Assembly (NCBI GenBank): GCA_026393975.1
Contig: JAPKZD010000010.1
Coordinates: 1-64,000, forward strand
Length of the DNA: 64,000 bases
Reading direction: 5' to 3'
Source: Candidatus Aminicenantota bacterium
GTDB lineage: Bacteria > Acidobacteriota > Aminicenantia > Aminicenantales > Saccharicenantaceae
The position numbers were made by a program, and so were the translations under genes. Of this stretch, positions 1 through 8,742 are shown piece by piece; within the stretch, counting starts at the first letter, position 1, and the number at the start of each line of letters is the position of its first letter. A model generated the notes under the pieces. It saw only the letters and a list, made by a program, of their open reading frames with translations, ran no database searches and was not told where the DNA came from.

Positions 1-93
1 GACTGGGGAAGTGAGCGCAGCTATATCCGGGAGGACAAGGCCCTTGGTTCCTTGGATAGGCTCCATGAGCTGATGGCTCAAGCGGCTAACTGA
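1..93 (+). CDS. C-terminal end of an unidentified protein (partial)
   Basis: An open frame enters from the left edge and stops with TGA at 91-93, giving 30 C-terminal residues that begin DWGSERSY and end MAQAAN. I do not recognise a family from so short a tail. The frame is plausible because it is open to the window edge and followed closely by mobile-element debris, but there is no start codon to test. Confidence 0.35.
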   Translation, partial: DWGSERSYIREDKALGSLDRLHELMAQAAN

Positions 94-104
94 AGAGGGT
101 TACG

Positions 105-251
105 ATGGCCCCGAAGTTGCGAACGTTAGTTGACACAACCCGGCCGGCGGGGGATGCGGAATTCGTGCGGAAGCTTGAGGAGATCGTGGGGCGAAGGCTG
201 GGTGCGATGCCGAGAGGAAGGCCAAGGAAGGTTGAGATCCGGCAGCAATAA
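105..251 (+). pseudogene. REP-associated tyrosine transposase (RAYT, Y1_Tnp) C-terminal remnant
   Basis: The frame reads TRPAGDAEFVRKLEEIVGRR followed by GAMPRGRPRK. This is the usual C-terminal signature of RAYT/TnpA_REP proteins (TGRPxGDxxFVxxLE...GRxLxxxxRGRPRK). The HUH and catalytic tyrosine parts are absent, so only the last ~40 residues survive, although an ATG at 105 happens to be in frame. A second, very similar tail lies at 3627-3722. RAYT proteins act on short hairpin repeats, and matching hairpins occur further right in this window. Confidence 0.7.
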
Positions 252-263
252 AATGAACTTCGT

Positions 264-304
264 CCCCAAGGCTATCCCTCGGATAATTCGCTTGGGGCTT
301 TTTG
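264..304 (+). terminator. Rho-independent terminator candidate
   Basis: CCCCAAG at 264-270 pairs with CTTGGGG at 291-297 and is followed by a T run (299-303). The 20-nt loop is long. It would end transcription after the transposase remnant, just before the methyltransferase gene. Confidence 0.5.
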
Positions 305-326
305 AGTTCTTGGCTATGGCCGGCCG

Positions 327-1724
327 ATGAAGAATGACGGAATGAAGCTTTCCGGTTCGTTCCGCGACCCGAGCGGGTTCCTTTTCGTCCGGGACGGGGT
401 CCTTTACCGTCAGGTCAACGCCCCCTATCGCCCGCACTACGACCGCCTTATGGAGAGCGGTCTCTACGCGGCCCTGACCGAAGCCGGGCTCCTCGTCCGC
501 CACGAGGAGGTCGACATTCCCCCGGCCGACCCCGCCGCCTCTCCCTACAAGACGATCCGGCCGGAGCGCATCGCCTTTATCTCCTATCCCTACGAGTGGT
601 GCTTCGGCCAGCTCAAGGCGGCGGCGCTCGCCACTTTGAAGATTCAGAAAAAGGCCGCGGAATTCGGGATGGCCCTCAAGGACGCCAGTGCCTACAACAT
701 GCAGTTCGTCGATGGAAAGCCCGTCCTCATCGATACGCTGTCCTTCGAGCGGATTAACGGCTGGGCGCCCTGGATCGCCTACCGCCAATTCTGCCAGCAT
801 TTTCTGGCGCCCCTGCTCCTCGTCGCGCGCAAGGATTTCCGCTTGGCCCAGCTGTCGCGCCTCTTCATCGACGGCGTGCCGCTTGACCTGGCCAGCGCGC
901 TTCTTCCCCGGTCGACGCGGTTCCGCCCCGGCATCGCGACGCACATCCACGCCCACGCCTGGAGCCAGAGGCACTACGCGAAAAAGCAGGTTCAGGTCCG
1001 GAAGCGGCCGATCACCCGCGCCGGCTATCTGGGGCTCATCGACAGCCTGGAAACCCTGGTACGCAAAACGGAATTCCGCCTGGCGAAGACGGAATGGGGC
1101 GCCTACTACGAGGAAACCAATTATTCCGACAGCGCCTTCGCGTGCAAGAAAACGCTTATCGAGGGCTTCCTGGACGAGATCAAGCCGCGGACCGTCTGGG
1201 GCTTGGGTGCCAACACGGGCGTATTCAGCCGTCTCGCCAGCTGCCGCGGTATCCCGACCATTGCGTTTGACATCGATTTTGTCGCGGTCGAGCTGAACTA
1301 CCGGGAAATGCGAGCGAAAAAGGAGGCAAACCTCCTGCCCCTGGTCCTCGACCTGACGAATCCGAGCCCGGCGCTCGGCTGGGCGCACGAGGAACGGGCT
1401 TCCCTTATCGGCCGCGGCCCGGCGGATACGGTCTTCGCCCTGGCCCTGATCCACCACCTGGCCATTTCCAACAACCTGCCTTTCGACAAGATCGCCGCGT
1501 TCTTCGCGACCGTCTGCCGGTCCCTCATCATCGAATTCGTCCCGAAGAGCGATTCCCAGGTCCAGAAACTCCTGGCGACCCGGGAGGATATTTTCCCAGA
1601 TTATACGCCCGCCGGCTTCGAAGCGGCCTTCGGCCGCCGGTTCCGGATCCGGAAAATCGAAAAGATCGCCGACTCCGAGCGATTCCTCTACCTTATGGAC
1701 GTCCCCGATGCCTCCGCGCGCTGA
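327..1724 (+). CDS. Class I SAM-dependent methyltransferase, NoeA-like
   Basis: This 465-residue protein resembles the NoeA-like (nodulation efficiency) methyltransferase group found in polysaccharide loci. The N-terminal half has a kinase-like look with DASAYNMQF near residues 119-127 and DTLSFE soon after. The C-terminal half carries a SAM-binding stretch (WGLGANTGVFSRLA, ~residues 289-302). The substrate is unknown; modification of a surface glycan is an inference from the locus. The ATG at 327 lacks a clear ribosome site and a second ATG lies at 342, so the start is uncertain by five codons. It is the first of three genes (methyltransferase, tiny membrane protein, sulfatase-like) that I recall seeing together in other genomes. 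A long antisense frame over this gene is a GC-bias shadow. Confidence 0.8.
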   Translation: MKNDGMKLSGSFRDPSGFLFVRDGVLYRQVNAPYRPHYDRLMESGLYAALTEAGLLVRHEEVDIPPADPAASPYKTIRPERIAFISYPYEWCFGQLKAAALATLKIQKKAAEFGMALKDASAYNMQFVDGKPVLIDTLSFERINGWAPWIAYRQFCQHFLAPLLLVARKDFRLAQLSRLFIDGVPLDLASALLPRSTRFRPGIATHIHAHAWSQRHYAKKQVQVRKRPITRAGYLGLIDSLETLVRKTEFRLAKTEWGAYYEETNYSDSAFACKKTLIEGFLDEIKPRTVWGLGANTGVFSRLASCRGIPTIAFDIDFVAVELNYREMRAKKEANLLPLVLDLTNPSPALGWAHEERASLIGRGPADTVFALALIHHLAISNNLPFDKIAAFFATVCRSLIIEFVPKSDSQVQKLLATREDIFPDYTPAGFEAAFGRRFRIRKIEKIADSERFLYLMDVPDASAR

Positions 1725-1736
1725 AAAGAAGAGCCG

Positions 1737-1958
1737 ATGAACAACTCATCAAAGCGCATTTTTTTAAAACCTTTTTATTTATGCATCCTCACCTTCATGT
1801 TAATGGGAACGAACCTTTACGCTTATCTTGATGCCGGCACGGGCAGTTATGTAATTCAGGTCATAATCGCGTTCGTTCTTGGCGCTGGCTTTTGGGCTAA
1901 GTCGATCATTCGGCGCATCATCCGTAAGAAAAAAGATAGGATGCACGACGATTCATAA
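1737..1958 (+). CDS. Small membrane protein with YLDAGTGSYVIQ motif
   Basis: A 73-residue protein with an N-terminal hydrophobic segment (residues ~11-28, possibly a signal peptide ending near YAYLD), the motif YLDAGTGSYVIQ, and a second hydrophobic helix followed by a very basic tail (RRIIRKKKDR). Small proteins with YLDPGTGS-type motifs are common next to sulfatase-like and NoeA-like genes in exopolysaccharide loci, but no function is known to me. It starts 12 bases after the methyltransferase stop and is probably co-transcribed with it. From here base composition becomes much more AT-rich than in the methyltransferase gene. Confidence 0.65.
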   Translation: MNNSSKRIFLKPFYLCILTFMLMGTNLYAYLDAGTGSYVIQVIIAFVLGAGFWAKSIIRRIIRKKKDRMHDDS

Positions 1959-2010
1959 ATTACCCAGTAGAGTCTTGTCTCCGGACCCTTCTCGAAGCCA
2001 AGGGAAATTC

Positions 2011-3420
2011 ATGAACTTTTCAAGTTCGAAGTCTTTTTTAATTCCGCTGGCTTTTATTCTATTCCTAATTACCGACTATATCAGACGCACTCTTTATTAT
2101 CCTTCGATCAAAGAGCTCCTGGTGACATCAGGTCTTCTGATCGCCATATCGCTAATTGCTTACTTTGCCTTACGGCAATTAATCAAGAATTCCGATACTT
2201 CAATAACAATTACGACAATCGGATTATTTCTGCTTTTCTGTTACACCCCAATATTTAGTTTTCTTGGGGAATGCGCAAGAAGGGTCGCAGGGGGCGGGTT
2301 TGTCAGGCATCGTTTTATAATGCCACTAACTATAGTTTTGGCCACATGCCTCTCATTATGGGCGCTTAGGAATAAAAAGCATTCGAAAGTCATAAACGCC
2401 TATTTCAGCCTGCTTTTTGCGGCTTTGCTTATTTACAATATTTTTGCAATATTCGGAGTGGACCGCAAGTCAAAGCAAGGGGAAGCTGTTCAAGCCCGAG
2501 TGGAGAATACCGGCAGTGTGGCCTCTGTTGAGCGCATAACCCTAGGCTATAAGCCCGATATCTACTTTATTCTATTGGATTCTTACTGCAGCCCGGCCTC
2601 GCTACGAAAATATTGGCATGTCGACAATTCGCGTTTCGAAGATCATCTTAAAGAACTTGGTTTTTTTATCGCCGAAGATTCTATATCTGCTTATGACTCC
2701 ACCATATATTCGCTATCGTCCACATTGAATATGTCCTCTTATGACGATCAGATATCAGGAACAGATGCGTTCGGATTAATCGAAAAAAACTCTTTCACAA
2801 AGAAACTTATCGAAAACGGCTACAAATTCATTAATCTCTCTATATTCGATATATGGGGGAACCGGAAGTATTATGATAGTTCCTATTTCAACGAAGCCGC
2901 GAATTTAGCGGAACGCATTTTAATGGATTCTTTGATAGGCGTAGTAAAGGCACAATTCATCGACGTTGAAAAAGCGTTGAATGCTCAACAACTTATTGTC
3001 AAAGAGTTAATGGACTTACCGGGACGTAGAAAAATGACACAAAGGCCCATTTTTGCCTACGCCCATTTAATGATCACCCATCCCCCGGCATTCCTTGACC
3101 GGGAGGGAAAAAGAAGAACCTTCGGTTTACTTTCTGCAGCTGGGTATAAACAACAAATTGAATATGCAGGAAAGGTAATCAGCTCAGTTATCGATAGAAT
3201 ATTGACATCTTCTTCTAGGCCTCCAATAGTCATTTTGCAGGGTGACCATGGGTCAAGAATAGGAAAAAAAGAATGGAGGCAGAAGGAACAATTCTCTGTG
3301 TTAAACGCTATATATTTACCGAAAAACGATTACGCACTTTTCAGTGAAAACATAAGCCCTCCGGCAACACTGAAGTTAGTAGCGGCTCAATACCTGAATG
3401 AAGAGACCCCCATCCGGTAA
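2011..3420 (+). CDS. Sulfatase-like membrane hydrolase/transferase (C-terminus probably clipped)
   Basis: A 469-residue protein with several N-terminal membrane helices (~residues 10-150) and a periplasmic sulfatase/phosphoethanolamine-transferase-like domain. The metal-site signatures are ILLDSYCS near residue 187 and LQGDHGSR near 409; STIYSLSSTLNMSS (~230-245) probably holds the nucleophile region. It would modify a surface glycan or lipid, which is an inference. I chose the ATG at 2011 because the upstream frame overlaps the preceding gene and lacks family character. The reading ends in KLVAAQYLNEETPIR, where relatives usually run on by 10-20 residues, and it stops immediately before RAYT debris, so the 3' end was probably replaced at a junction near 3405. 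Codon use is AT-rich compared with the gene at 327. Confidence 0.75.
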   Translation: MNFSSSKSFLIPLAFILFLITDYIRRTLYYPSIKELLVTSGLLIAISLIAYFALRQLIKNSDTSITITTIGLFLLFCYTPIFSFLGECARRVAGGGFVRHRFIMPLTIVLATCLSLWALRNKKHSKVINAYFSLLFAALLIYNIFAIFGVDRKSKQGEAVQARVENTGSVASVERITLGYKPDIYFILLDSYCSPASLRKYWHVDNSRFEDHLKELGFFIAEDSISAYDSTIYSLSSTLNMSSYDDQISGTDAFGLIEKNSFTKKLIENGYKFINLSIFDIWGNRKYYDSSYFNEAANLAERILMDSLIGVVKAQFIDVEKALNAQQLIVKELMDLPGRRKMTQRPIFAYAHLMITHPPAFLDREGKRRTFGLLSAAGYKQQIEYAGKVISSVIDRILTSSSRPPIVILQGDHGSRIGKKEWRQKEQFSVLNAIYLPKNDYALFSENISPPATLKLVAAQYLNEETPIR

Positions 3421-3429
3421 CGCCAGTTC

Positions 3430-3722
3430 AATGGCTGATTCAACAGAAGACGCCACTATTTTGGTCGAGCGGGTCGAAGACTATCCTTGGACGAGCGCCC
3501 GATGCCACGTGAAAGGGGAGCCGGACCCGGTGCTTAGCGTCGGGAGTGATACGGGTCGGGCGTTGAACAGGATGGCAGGCGTCCCTATGTTCCGGGCAAT
3601 CCCCGCTTGGCGTTCATATCTCGCTGCCGGCGGGGGATGCGGAATTCGTGCTGAAGCTTGAGGGGATTGTGGGGAGGCGGCTGGGCGCTCTGCCGAGAGG
3701 AAGGCCGAGGAAATCAACTTAG
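3430..3722 (+). pseudogene. RAYT (REP-associated tyrosine transposase) remnant, frameshifted
   Basis: One frame shows VERVEDYPWTSARCHVKG (about 3463-3520), matching the VExxEDYPWSSA motif of Y1/RAYT transposases. A second frame from 3627 shows PAGDAEFVLKLEGIVGRR then ALPRGRPRKST and a stop at 3720-3722. The frame change near 3620 and the missing N-terminal HUH part make it a pseudogene. It sits between the clipped sulfatase gene and the first gmd fragment, and its tail is nearly the same as the remnant at 105-251. Confidence 0.8.
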
Positions 3723-3917
3723 GCTCTTGAAATCAATCTAGATTCTTAAAAAGAGAATACAAATGAAGAAAGCACTAATTACCGGTATCTCGGGCCAGGA
3801 TGGTTCTTATCTTGTAGAGTTCCTGCTTTCAAAAGGCTGCGAAGTGCATGGCGTCGTCCGGAGGTCCAGCTCGTTTAACCGGAGCCGGATAGACCATCTC
3901 TACGCAAATCCCCATTT
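3717..3917 (+). repeat. Diverged direct repeat, copy 1 (gmd leader plus gmd 5' end)
   Basis: The stretch from the shared CAACTTAGG, through the 40-base leader, into the first ~50 codons of gmd recurs at 5046-5246. By eye the copies agree at roughly 85-90% of positions, so they are alleles of different origin, not a fresh tandem duplication. The repeat brackets the wecB gene at 3954-5051. Confidence 0.75.
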
Positions 3918-3945
3918 TCCTGATGCCCGGCTTTTTCTACTCTAG
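3763..3945 (+). pseudogene. gmd: GDP-mannose 4,6-dehydratase, N-terminal stub
   Basis: Sixty codons encode the Rossmann start of [17 protein letters not shown] (residues 4-17), then [20 protein letters not shown]. The frame meets TAG at 3943-3945 soon after the ~55th residue, where a full enzyme would continue for ~290 more. The stub has the same AAAGAGA leader as the longer gmd at 5092 and presumably marks the left edge of an insertion. A stand-alone 60-residue product would lack both catalytic and substrate regions. Confidence 0.85.
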
Positions 3946-3953
3946 GTGGATAC

Positions 3954-5051
3954 TTGAGAATCCTCTTCGTCGTTGGTGCCCGGCCAAATTTCATGAAGAT
4001 AGCGCCAATCATGCGTGAAATGGCCAAGTATCATAGCGAGTTTGAGCAGATACTAGTGCATACCGGTCAACATTACGACGCTAACATGTCGCAGTTATTT
4101 TTCGATGAGTTGGACTTGCCTAGGCCAGATCTAAACCTGGAGGTCGGTTCGGGCAGCCACGCGTGGCAGACGGCTCAGGTGATGTTAGGTTTCGAACCAG
4201 TATTATTGAATTATAGACCAGACTGGGTATTAGTGCCAGGGGACGTAAATTCTACCCTTGCATGCACGCTAGTAGCCAGCAAACTTGGCTTTAACTTGGC
4301 CCACGTGGAGGCTGGCCTGCGCTCCTTCGATCGTACAATGCCTGAAGAGATCAACCGCCTACTTACGGACCAGCTTGCCGACCTGCTTTTCACTCCTTCA
4401 CGTGATGCCGACGAGAACCTGCTACGCGAAGGTATCCCTCTAAAGAAAATCCATTTCGTTGGCAACTTGATGATTGACACCCTGGTCCGGCTGTTGCCCA
4501 TGGCGGAAGTACGGTGGCCGGTAATGCGGGCGCGCTTCGGGCTGGACCACTACCTTCTTGTGACGCTGCACCGCCCCTCCAATGTGGATGATCCCAATAT
4601 GCTGGCCGAGATCATGGTTGCGCTGGCGGAAATCAGCCGCCAAGTCCGGGTGATATTCCCGATGCACCCACGCACTCGGAGCCGGATCGTCAGCTTGGAC
4701 CTGTCGTTGCCCACAGACAACCTATTGCTGATCGAACCATTAGGCTACATGGATTTTCTAGCCTTGGAAACGCACGCCTCTCTGGTACTGACCGATTCGG
4801 GTGGTGTGCAAGAGGAGACAACCTATCTTGGTGTGCCCTGCCTAACGGTTCGGCCCAATACCGAGCGCCCGGTGACGATCATGAGTGGTACGAATCGGTT
4901 GGTAGCAGGTAAGAGGGGGACGCTAGTACGCAGTGTATTAGAACGCTTGAACGAGGGTGCCCGACAGGCAGCAGCCAATATACATCGTCCAGAATTCTGG
5001 GATGGAAAAGCATCGAATCGTCTTATGCGCATATTATTCAAGACAACTTAG
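3954..5051 (+). CDS. wecB: UDP-N-acetylglucosamine 2-epimerase, non-hydrolysing
   Basis: A full-length (365 residues) member of the WecB/MnaA family, which interconverts UDP-GlcNAc and UDP-ManNAc (or a related 2-acetamido sugar) in the cytoplasm. Visible motifs are GARPNFMKIAPI near the start, HTGQHYD (~36-42), VPGDVNSTLA (~93-102), HVEAGLRSFDR and MPEEINR, HRPSN (~206), MHPRTRS and DSGGVQEE (~282-289). The first codon is TTG at 3954, supported by TAGGTGG a few bases upstream that overlaps the gmd stub stop. It is inserted between two gmd leaders. It is one of four 2-epimerase-family genes here (others at 20984, 30145 and 33732); its exact sugar cannot be read from sequence. Confidence 0.88.
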   Translation: MRILFVVGARPNFMKIAPIMREMAKYHSEFEQILVHTGQHYDANMSQLFFDELDLPRPDLNLEVGSGSHAWQTAQVMLGFEPVLLNYRPDWVLVPGDVNSTLACTLVASKLGFNLAHVEAGLRSFDRTMPEEINRLLTDQLADLLFTPSRDADENLLREGIPLKKIHFVGNLMIDTLVRLLPMAEVRWPVMRARFGLDHYLLVTLHRPSNVDDPNMLAEIMVALAEISRQVRVIFPMHPRTRSRIVSLDLSLPTDNLLLIEPLGYMDFLALETHASLVLTDSGGVQEETTYLGVPCLTVRPNTERPVTIMSGTNRLVAGKRGTLVRSVLERLNEGARQAAANIHRPEFWDGKASNRLMRILFKTT

Positions 5052-5246
5052 GTTCTTGAAATCAATCTAGATTCTTAAAAAGAGAGTACAAATGAAAAAA
5101 GCCTTAATTACTGGTATCACGGGCCAGGATGGTTCTTATCTTGCAGAGTTCCTGCTTTCAAAAGGCTACGAGGTACATGGAATCGTCCGGCGGTCCAGCT
5201 CATTCAACCGGAGTCGGATAGATCATCTCTGCGCAGATCCCCACAT
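5046..5246 (+). repeat. Diverged direct repeat, copy 2 (gmd leader plus gmd 5' end)
   Basis: Partner of the repeat at 3717-3917. It begins with the last codons of wecB (CAACTTAGG), then the leader TTCTTGAAATCAATCTAG and gmd codons 1 to ~50. The sharing of the wecB end and the RAYT end with the same downstream leader points to recombination in this leader. Confidence 0.75.
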
Positions 5247-6092
5247 CAACAGCGTGCGCTTTTTTCTTCACTACGGAGATCTAAGCGATTCCACAAACCT
5301 GATCAAGCTCCTCTACCGCCTGCATCCCGACGAAATCTATCATCTCGGTGCGCAAAGCCATGTCCGCGTCAGCTTCGATATCCCGGAATATACCGCCGAT
5401 ATCAACGCCGTCGGGACCGTACGCATCCTTGAGGCCTTGCGTGAAACGGGCATCCCGTGCAAATTTTATCAGGCGTCGAGCTCTGAGATGTTTGGAAAAG
5501 CCGCTGAAATTCCCCAAACTGAACTAACCCCTTTTTATCCGCGCAGTGCTTACGCGGCGTCCAAGGTTTTTGCCCACTGGATGACGGTCAATTACCGGGA
5601 AGCCTACGGACTCTTTGCCTGCAACGGCATTCTTTTCAATCACGAATCGCCCCGCCGCGGCGAGACGTTTGTGACCCGGAAAATCACTCGAGCTGTCGCC
5701 CGCATCGAAGCCTCCTCGGCAATCTTGAAGCCAAGCGCGATTGGGGATACGCCCCGGAGTACGTCGAAGCCATGTGGCAGATGCTGCAGCTGGACAAGCC
5801 CGACGACTTTGTAATCGCGACGGGTCAGACCCATAGTGTCCAGGAATTCCTCGAGGAGGCCTTCGCTTACGCGGGGCTGGATTGGAAAGCGTATGTTGAC
5901 GTGGATCCATGGTATCTCCGGCCAACGGAGGTGGATATATTGCAGGGGGACTCTTCAAAAGCCCGCAATAAGTTCGGTTGGCGGCCCAAAACCGATTTCA
6001 AGGGGCTCATCCACATGATGGTCGATGCCGATCGAAAAATCCTGGCTCTTCAGCTCCAAGGGAAATCCGAGGAAATATTTCGCGGTCTCTAG
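5092..6092 (+). pseudogene. gmd: GDP-mannose 4,6-dehydratase, frameshifted by a small deletion
   Basis: This copy spans the whole gene. Frame 1 (5092-~5712) gives [45 protein letters not shown], the YAASK catalytic pair, and [17 protein letters not shown]. At ~5712 the family sequence RIEAG...[13 protein letters not shown] loses about 20 bases: RIEA runs straight into [18 protein letters not shown] in a different frame, which continues to the stop at 6090-6092. The result is a truncated 240-residue product missing the C-terminal substrate region. It would have made GDP-4-keto-6-deoxymannose for fucose or perosamine. An assembly error is possible but the missing piece is longer than a simple homopolymer slip. 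Confidence 0.85.
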
Positions 6093-6550
6093 ATGAGCGA
6101 TTTCTTCAAAGATAAATGCGTTGTCATCACGGGTGGCGCGGGTTTTTTAGGTCGATATGTGGTTCGCAAGCTTGAAGGGCGGGGTTGTGCGCGGATCTTC
6201 GTCTCCAAAATCGAAGAGTACGACCTGTATGAGCACTCTTCGATCATCCGTATGTATGAGGAATCAAGGTCCGATATCGTTATCCACCTTGCCGCCGTCG
6301 TCGGCGGCATCGGCGCCAATCCGGGCAAATTCTTTTATGATAACGTCGTCATGGGGATCCATCTTATGAGTATGCCCGACGCTTCGGTGTGAAGAAATTC
6401 GTCTGCTTCGGAACTATCTGCGCCTACCCGGAATTCACACAGGTTCTCTTCAAGGGAGAAGATCTTTGGAACGGATATCCCGAAGAAACCAATGCCCCCT
6501 ACAAAATGGACAAACGTATTTTGCGAATCTTTAGTGGAGTAATTGGATGA
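6093..6550 (+). pseudogene. fcl: GDP-L-fucose synthase, broken and truncated
   Basis: The start abuts the gmd stop and reads VVITGGAGFLGRYVVRKL and HLAAVVGGIGANP, the N-terminal hallmarks of Fcl/WcaG. After GIHLM (~6365) one base is missing: the sequence then reads in another frame as YARRFGVKKFVCFGTICAYP and DLWNGYPEETNAPY. Homology ends near 6502, just before the YxxxK region, and an unrelated tail runs to TGA at 6548-6550 overlapping the next gene. About half of the ~310-residue enzyme is gone. The order gmd-fcl shows the ancestral operon made GDP-L-fucose. Confidence 0.82.
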
Positions 6551-8742
6551 AACAAGTATTGATCCATCGCGGCCAGGTGAGAGTGAACGACGTCCCTGCG
6601 CCATTGGTTGAGCCGGGCCGCGTGCTTGTCGAAATTGCCTACTCGCTCATCAGCACGGGGACCGAGCTGACTAGTATTCAGAGTTCGGGGCAGCCCTTGA
6701 TCAAGCAAGCCTTGGAACAGCCGGAAAGAATTAAGAAGCTTTGGGATCATTTACGAAAACAAGGGATAAAGAAGACAATCGCCGAAGTGCGAGGGCAATT
6801 AGGGCAACCCACTCCGACGGGCTATTCTTGTTCCGGAATTGTAATCCAGGTAGGCGAAGGTGTAACCGAGTTCCAGCCGGGCGAACGAGTAGCCTGCGCC
6901 GGATCGGGGTTCGCTAATCATGCCGAAATCGTTCTGGTCCCGCGCAACCTGGTGGTGAAGGTTCCAGAGGGCTGCGACCTGAAGGAAGCTGCTTCGGTGA
7001 CTATGGGCAGCATAGCAATGCAAGGCGTGCGCCGAGCCGACCCCCGTCTGGGCGAGAGTGTGGCTGTCATCGGGTTGGGACTACTGGGACAGATTACGGT
7101 GCAACTCCTCAAAGCCGCCGGCTGCCGAGTTATCGGACTTGACCTGGACGGGAGGCGAGCGGCATTATCAACCCAGTTAGGAGCCGATAGAGCTTTCGAC
7201 TCGAGTGAGTTGGATGTCAGCAATGAAATTCGCCACCTGACCGGCGATCATGGCGTGGATGCGACCATCATCACGGCGGCCTCACAGAGCGATTCCATCG
7301 TTCAACAGGCTATAGAGATCACCCGCAAGAAAGGGCGCGTGGTCGTCGTCGGCGCGGTGGGCCTGGGGCTGAAGCGCTCGCCCTTCTATGAGAAAGAGAT
7401 TGATTTTTTGATCTCTTGCTCCTACGGGCCAGGCCGCTATGATCCGCGTTATGAGGGAAAGGGCCTGGACTATCCCCACGCTTACGTACGCTGGACTGAA
7501 AACCGCAATATGCAGGAATACCTGCACTTGATTGCTGACGGTAAAGTGAAGCTCGGCTTAATTATAGAGCGCGAGTATCCACTTGCGGAAGCACAACAGG
7601 CGTATGAAGAGTTACATACAGCAGTTGAAAAACCACTGGGAGCGCTTATCTGCTATCCTTTTGATGGGGCACGGTCTCAAAGCGACAAGTTGGATACCAA
7701 GGTAATGCTCAAGACTAGACCCATGAGTGGCAAAATCAACGTTGCGGTGATTGGCGCCGGTGGTTTTGCTAAAAGTATACACCTACCCAATCTGCAAAAG
7801 CTCTCTGATCTATACCACCTGCGCGCTGTGGTGGATATCATAGGCAGCAATGCGAAAGCCACAGCAGAACAGTTTGAGGCGGATTACGCGACGACGAATT
7901 ACGGGGATGTCCTGGCAGACAATAGCGTGGATATGGTCATGATTACCACGCGCCACAATACGCACGCACCGATTACGATAGCGGCAGCGCAGGCCGGTAA
8001 AGCAGTCTTCGTGGAAAAGCCGATGGCTCTAAACCAGGTGGAGTTGGATACACTAGTGGGTATATTGAAGGAAACGCATGTACCCTTTATGGTGGGCTTT
8101 AACCGACGCTTCTCTCCGGCGGCACGGCGGGCCAGGGAGATTATCGGGGAGCGGCAGAATCCCCTGATGATCCTCTACCGCATGAACGCGGGATACCTGC
8201 CGCCAGATCATTGGACACAGACCGAGGAGGGTGGGGGAAGAATTATCGGTGAGGGGTGCCATATCTTTGATTTCTTCCAATTCTTGATCGGCGTGCCGGT
8301 TATGGAGGTGAGCGCCACTGCTATTGCCTCGCAAACCGAGCATATCCTGTCCGGGGACAACGTGTCGGTAACGCTTCGCTACACGGACGGCTCGGTGGCA
8401 ACGCTGTTTTATACGGCGCTGGGGTCTTCTGATCTGGCCAAGGAGTATATAGAACTCTTTGCCGACGGCAAGACGTTGGTGTTGAATGACTATCGGTCCT
8501 TGCGGGTGCATGGTGCAAAGGTGAAAGGGTGGACAGCTTCTGTGCAAGATAAGGGGCATTTGGGGGAATTGCGGGCATTTGCGGCATATTTGCGTGAACC
8601 TGCTAAGCCGCCCATTGCGCTGAATGACCTGATTGAGACATCAAAAATAAGTTTCGTTGTTTTCGGAGGGGGAAATGGGCGCAATCAATGTGCTTCGGTC
8701 ATTGATTCCCAAAAAAATGCGCCCGCCCTTAAAAACAAATGA
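6547..8742 (+). CDS. Bi-domain oxidoreductase: zinc-type dehydrogenase plus Gfo/Idh/MocA
   Basis: A 731-residue fusion. Residues ~1-360 form an MDR (alcohol-dehydrogenase-like) unit with [21 protein letters not shown] (~175-195) binding NAD(P). Residues ~395-710 form a Gfo/Idh/MocA dehydrogenase with [17 protein letters not shown] (~401-417) and the EKP motif ([11 protein letters not shown]). Such fusions are regular members of polysaccharide clusters, often beside heparinase-like genes, but their sugar substrate is unsettled. The family sequence appears to end near [12 protein letters not shown] (~residue 704); the last ~28 residues are junk read out of frame through a gmd fragment, so the true C-terminus was probably lost or replaced at ~8660. 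The start ATG overlaps the fcl remnant stop. Confidence 0.82.
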   Translation: MKQVLIHRGQVRVNDVPAPLVEPGRVLVEIAYSLISTGTELTSIQSSGQPLIKQALEQPERIKKLWDHLRKQGIKKTIAEVRGQLGQPTPTGYSCSGIVIQVGEGVTEFQPGERVACAGSGFANHAEIVLVPRNLVVKVPEGCDLKEAASVTMGSIAMQGVRRADPRLGESVAVIGLGLLGQITVQLLKAAGCRVIGLDLDGRRAALSTQLGADRAFDSSELDVSNEIRHLTGDHGVDATIITAASQSDSIVQQAIEITRKKGRVVVVGAVGLGLKRSPFYEKEIDFLISCSYGPGRYDPRYEGKGLDYPHAYVRWTENRNMQEYLHLIADGKVKLGLIIEREYPLAEAQQAYEELHTAVEKPLGALICYPFDGARSQSDKLDTKVMLKTRPMSGKINVAVIGAGGFAKSIHLPNLQKLSDLYHLRAVVDIIGSNAKATAEQFEADYATTNYGDVLADNSVDMVMITTRHNTHAPITIAAAQAGKAVFVEKPMALNQVELDTLVGILKETHVPFMVGFNRRFSPAARRAREIIGERQNPLMILYRMNAGYLPPDHWTQTEEGGGRIIGEGCHIFDFFQFLIGVPVMEVSATAIASQTEHILSGDNVSVTLRYTDGSVATLFYTALGSSDLAKEYIELFADGKTLVLNDYRSLRVHGAKVKGWTASVQDKGHLGELRAFAAYLREPAKPPIALNDLIETSKISFVVFGGGNGRNQCASVIDSQKNAPALKNK

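Noticed and set aside
126-1457. 443-codon open frame on the minus strand over the methyltransferase gene
   Set aside because: It is antisense to a gene with clear SAM-binding motifs; long antisense frames are expected with G/C-ending codons, and the translation is rich in Arg/Gly/Val with no domain.
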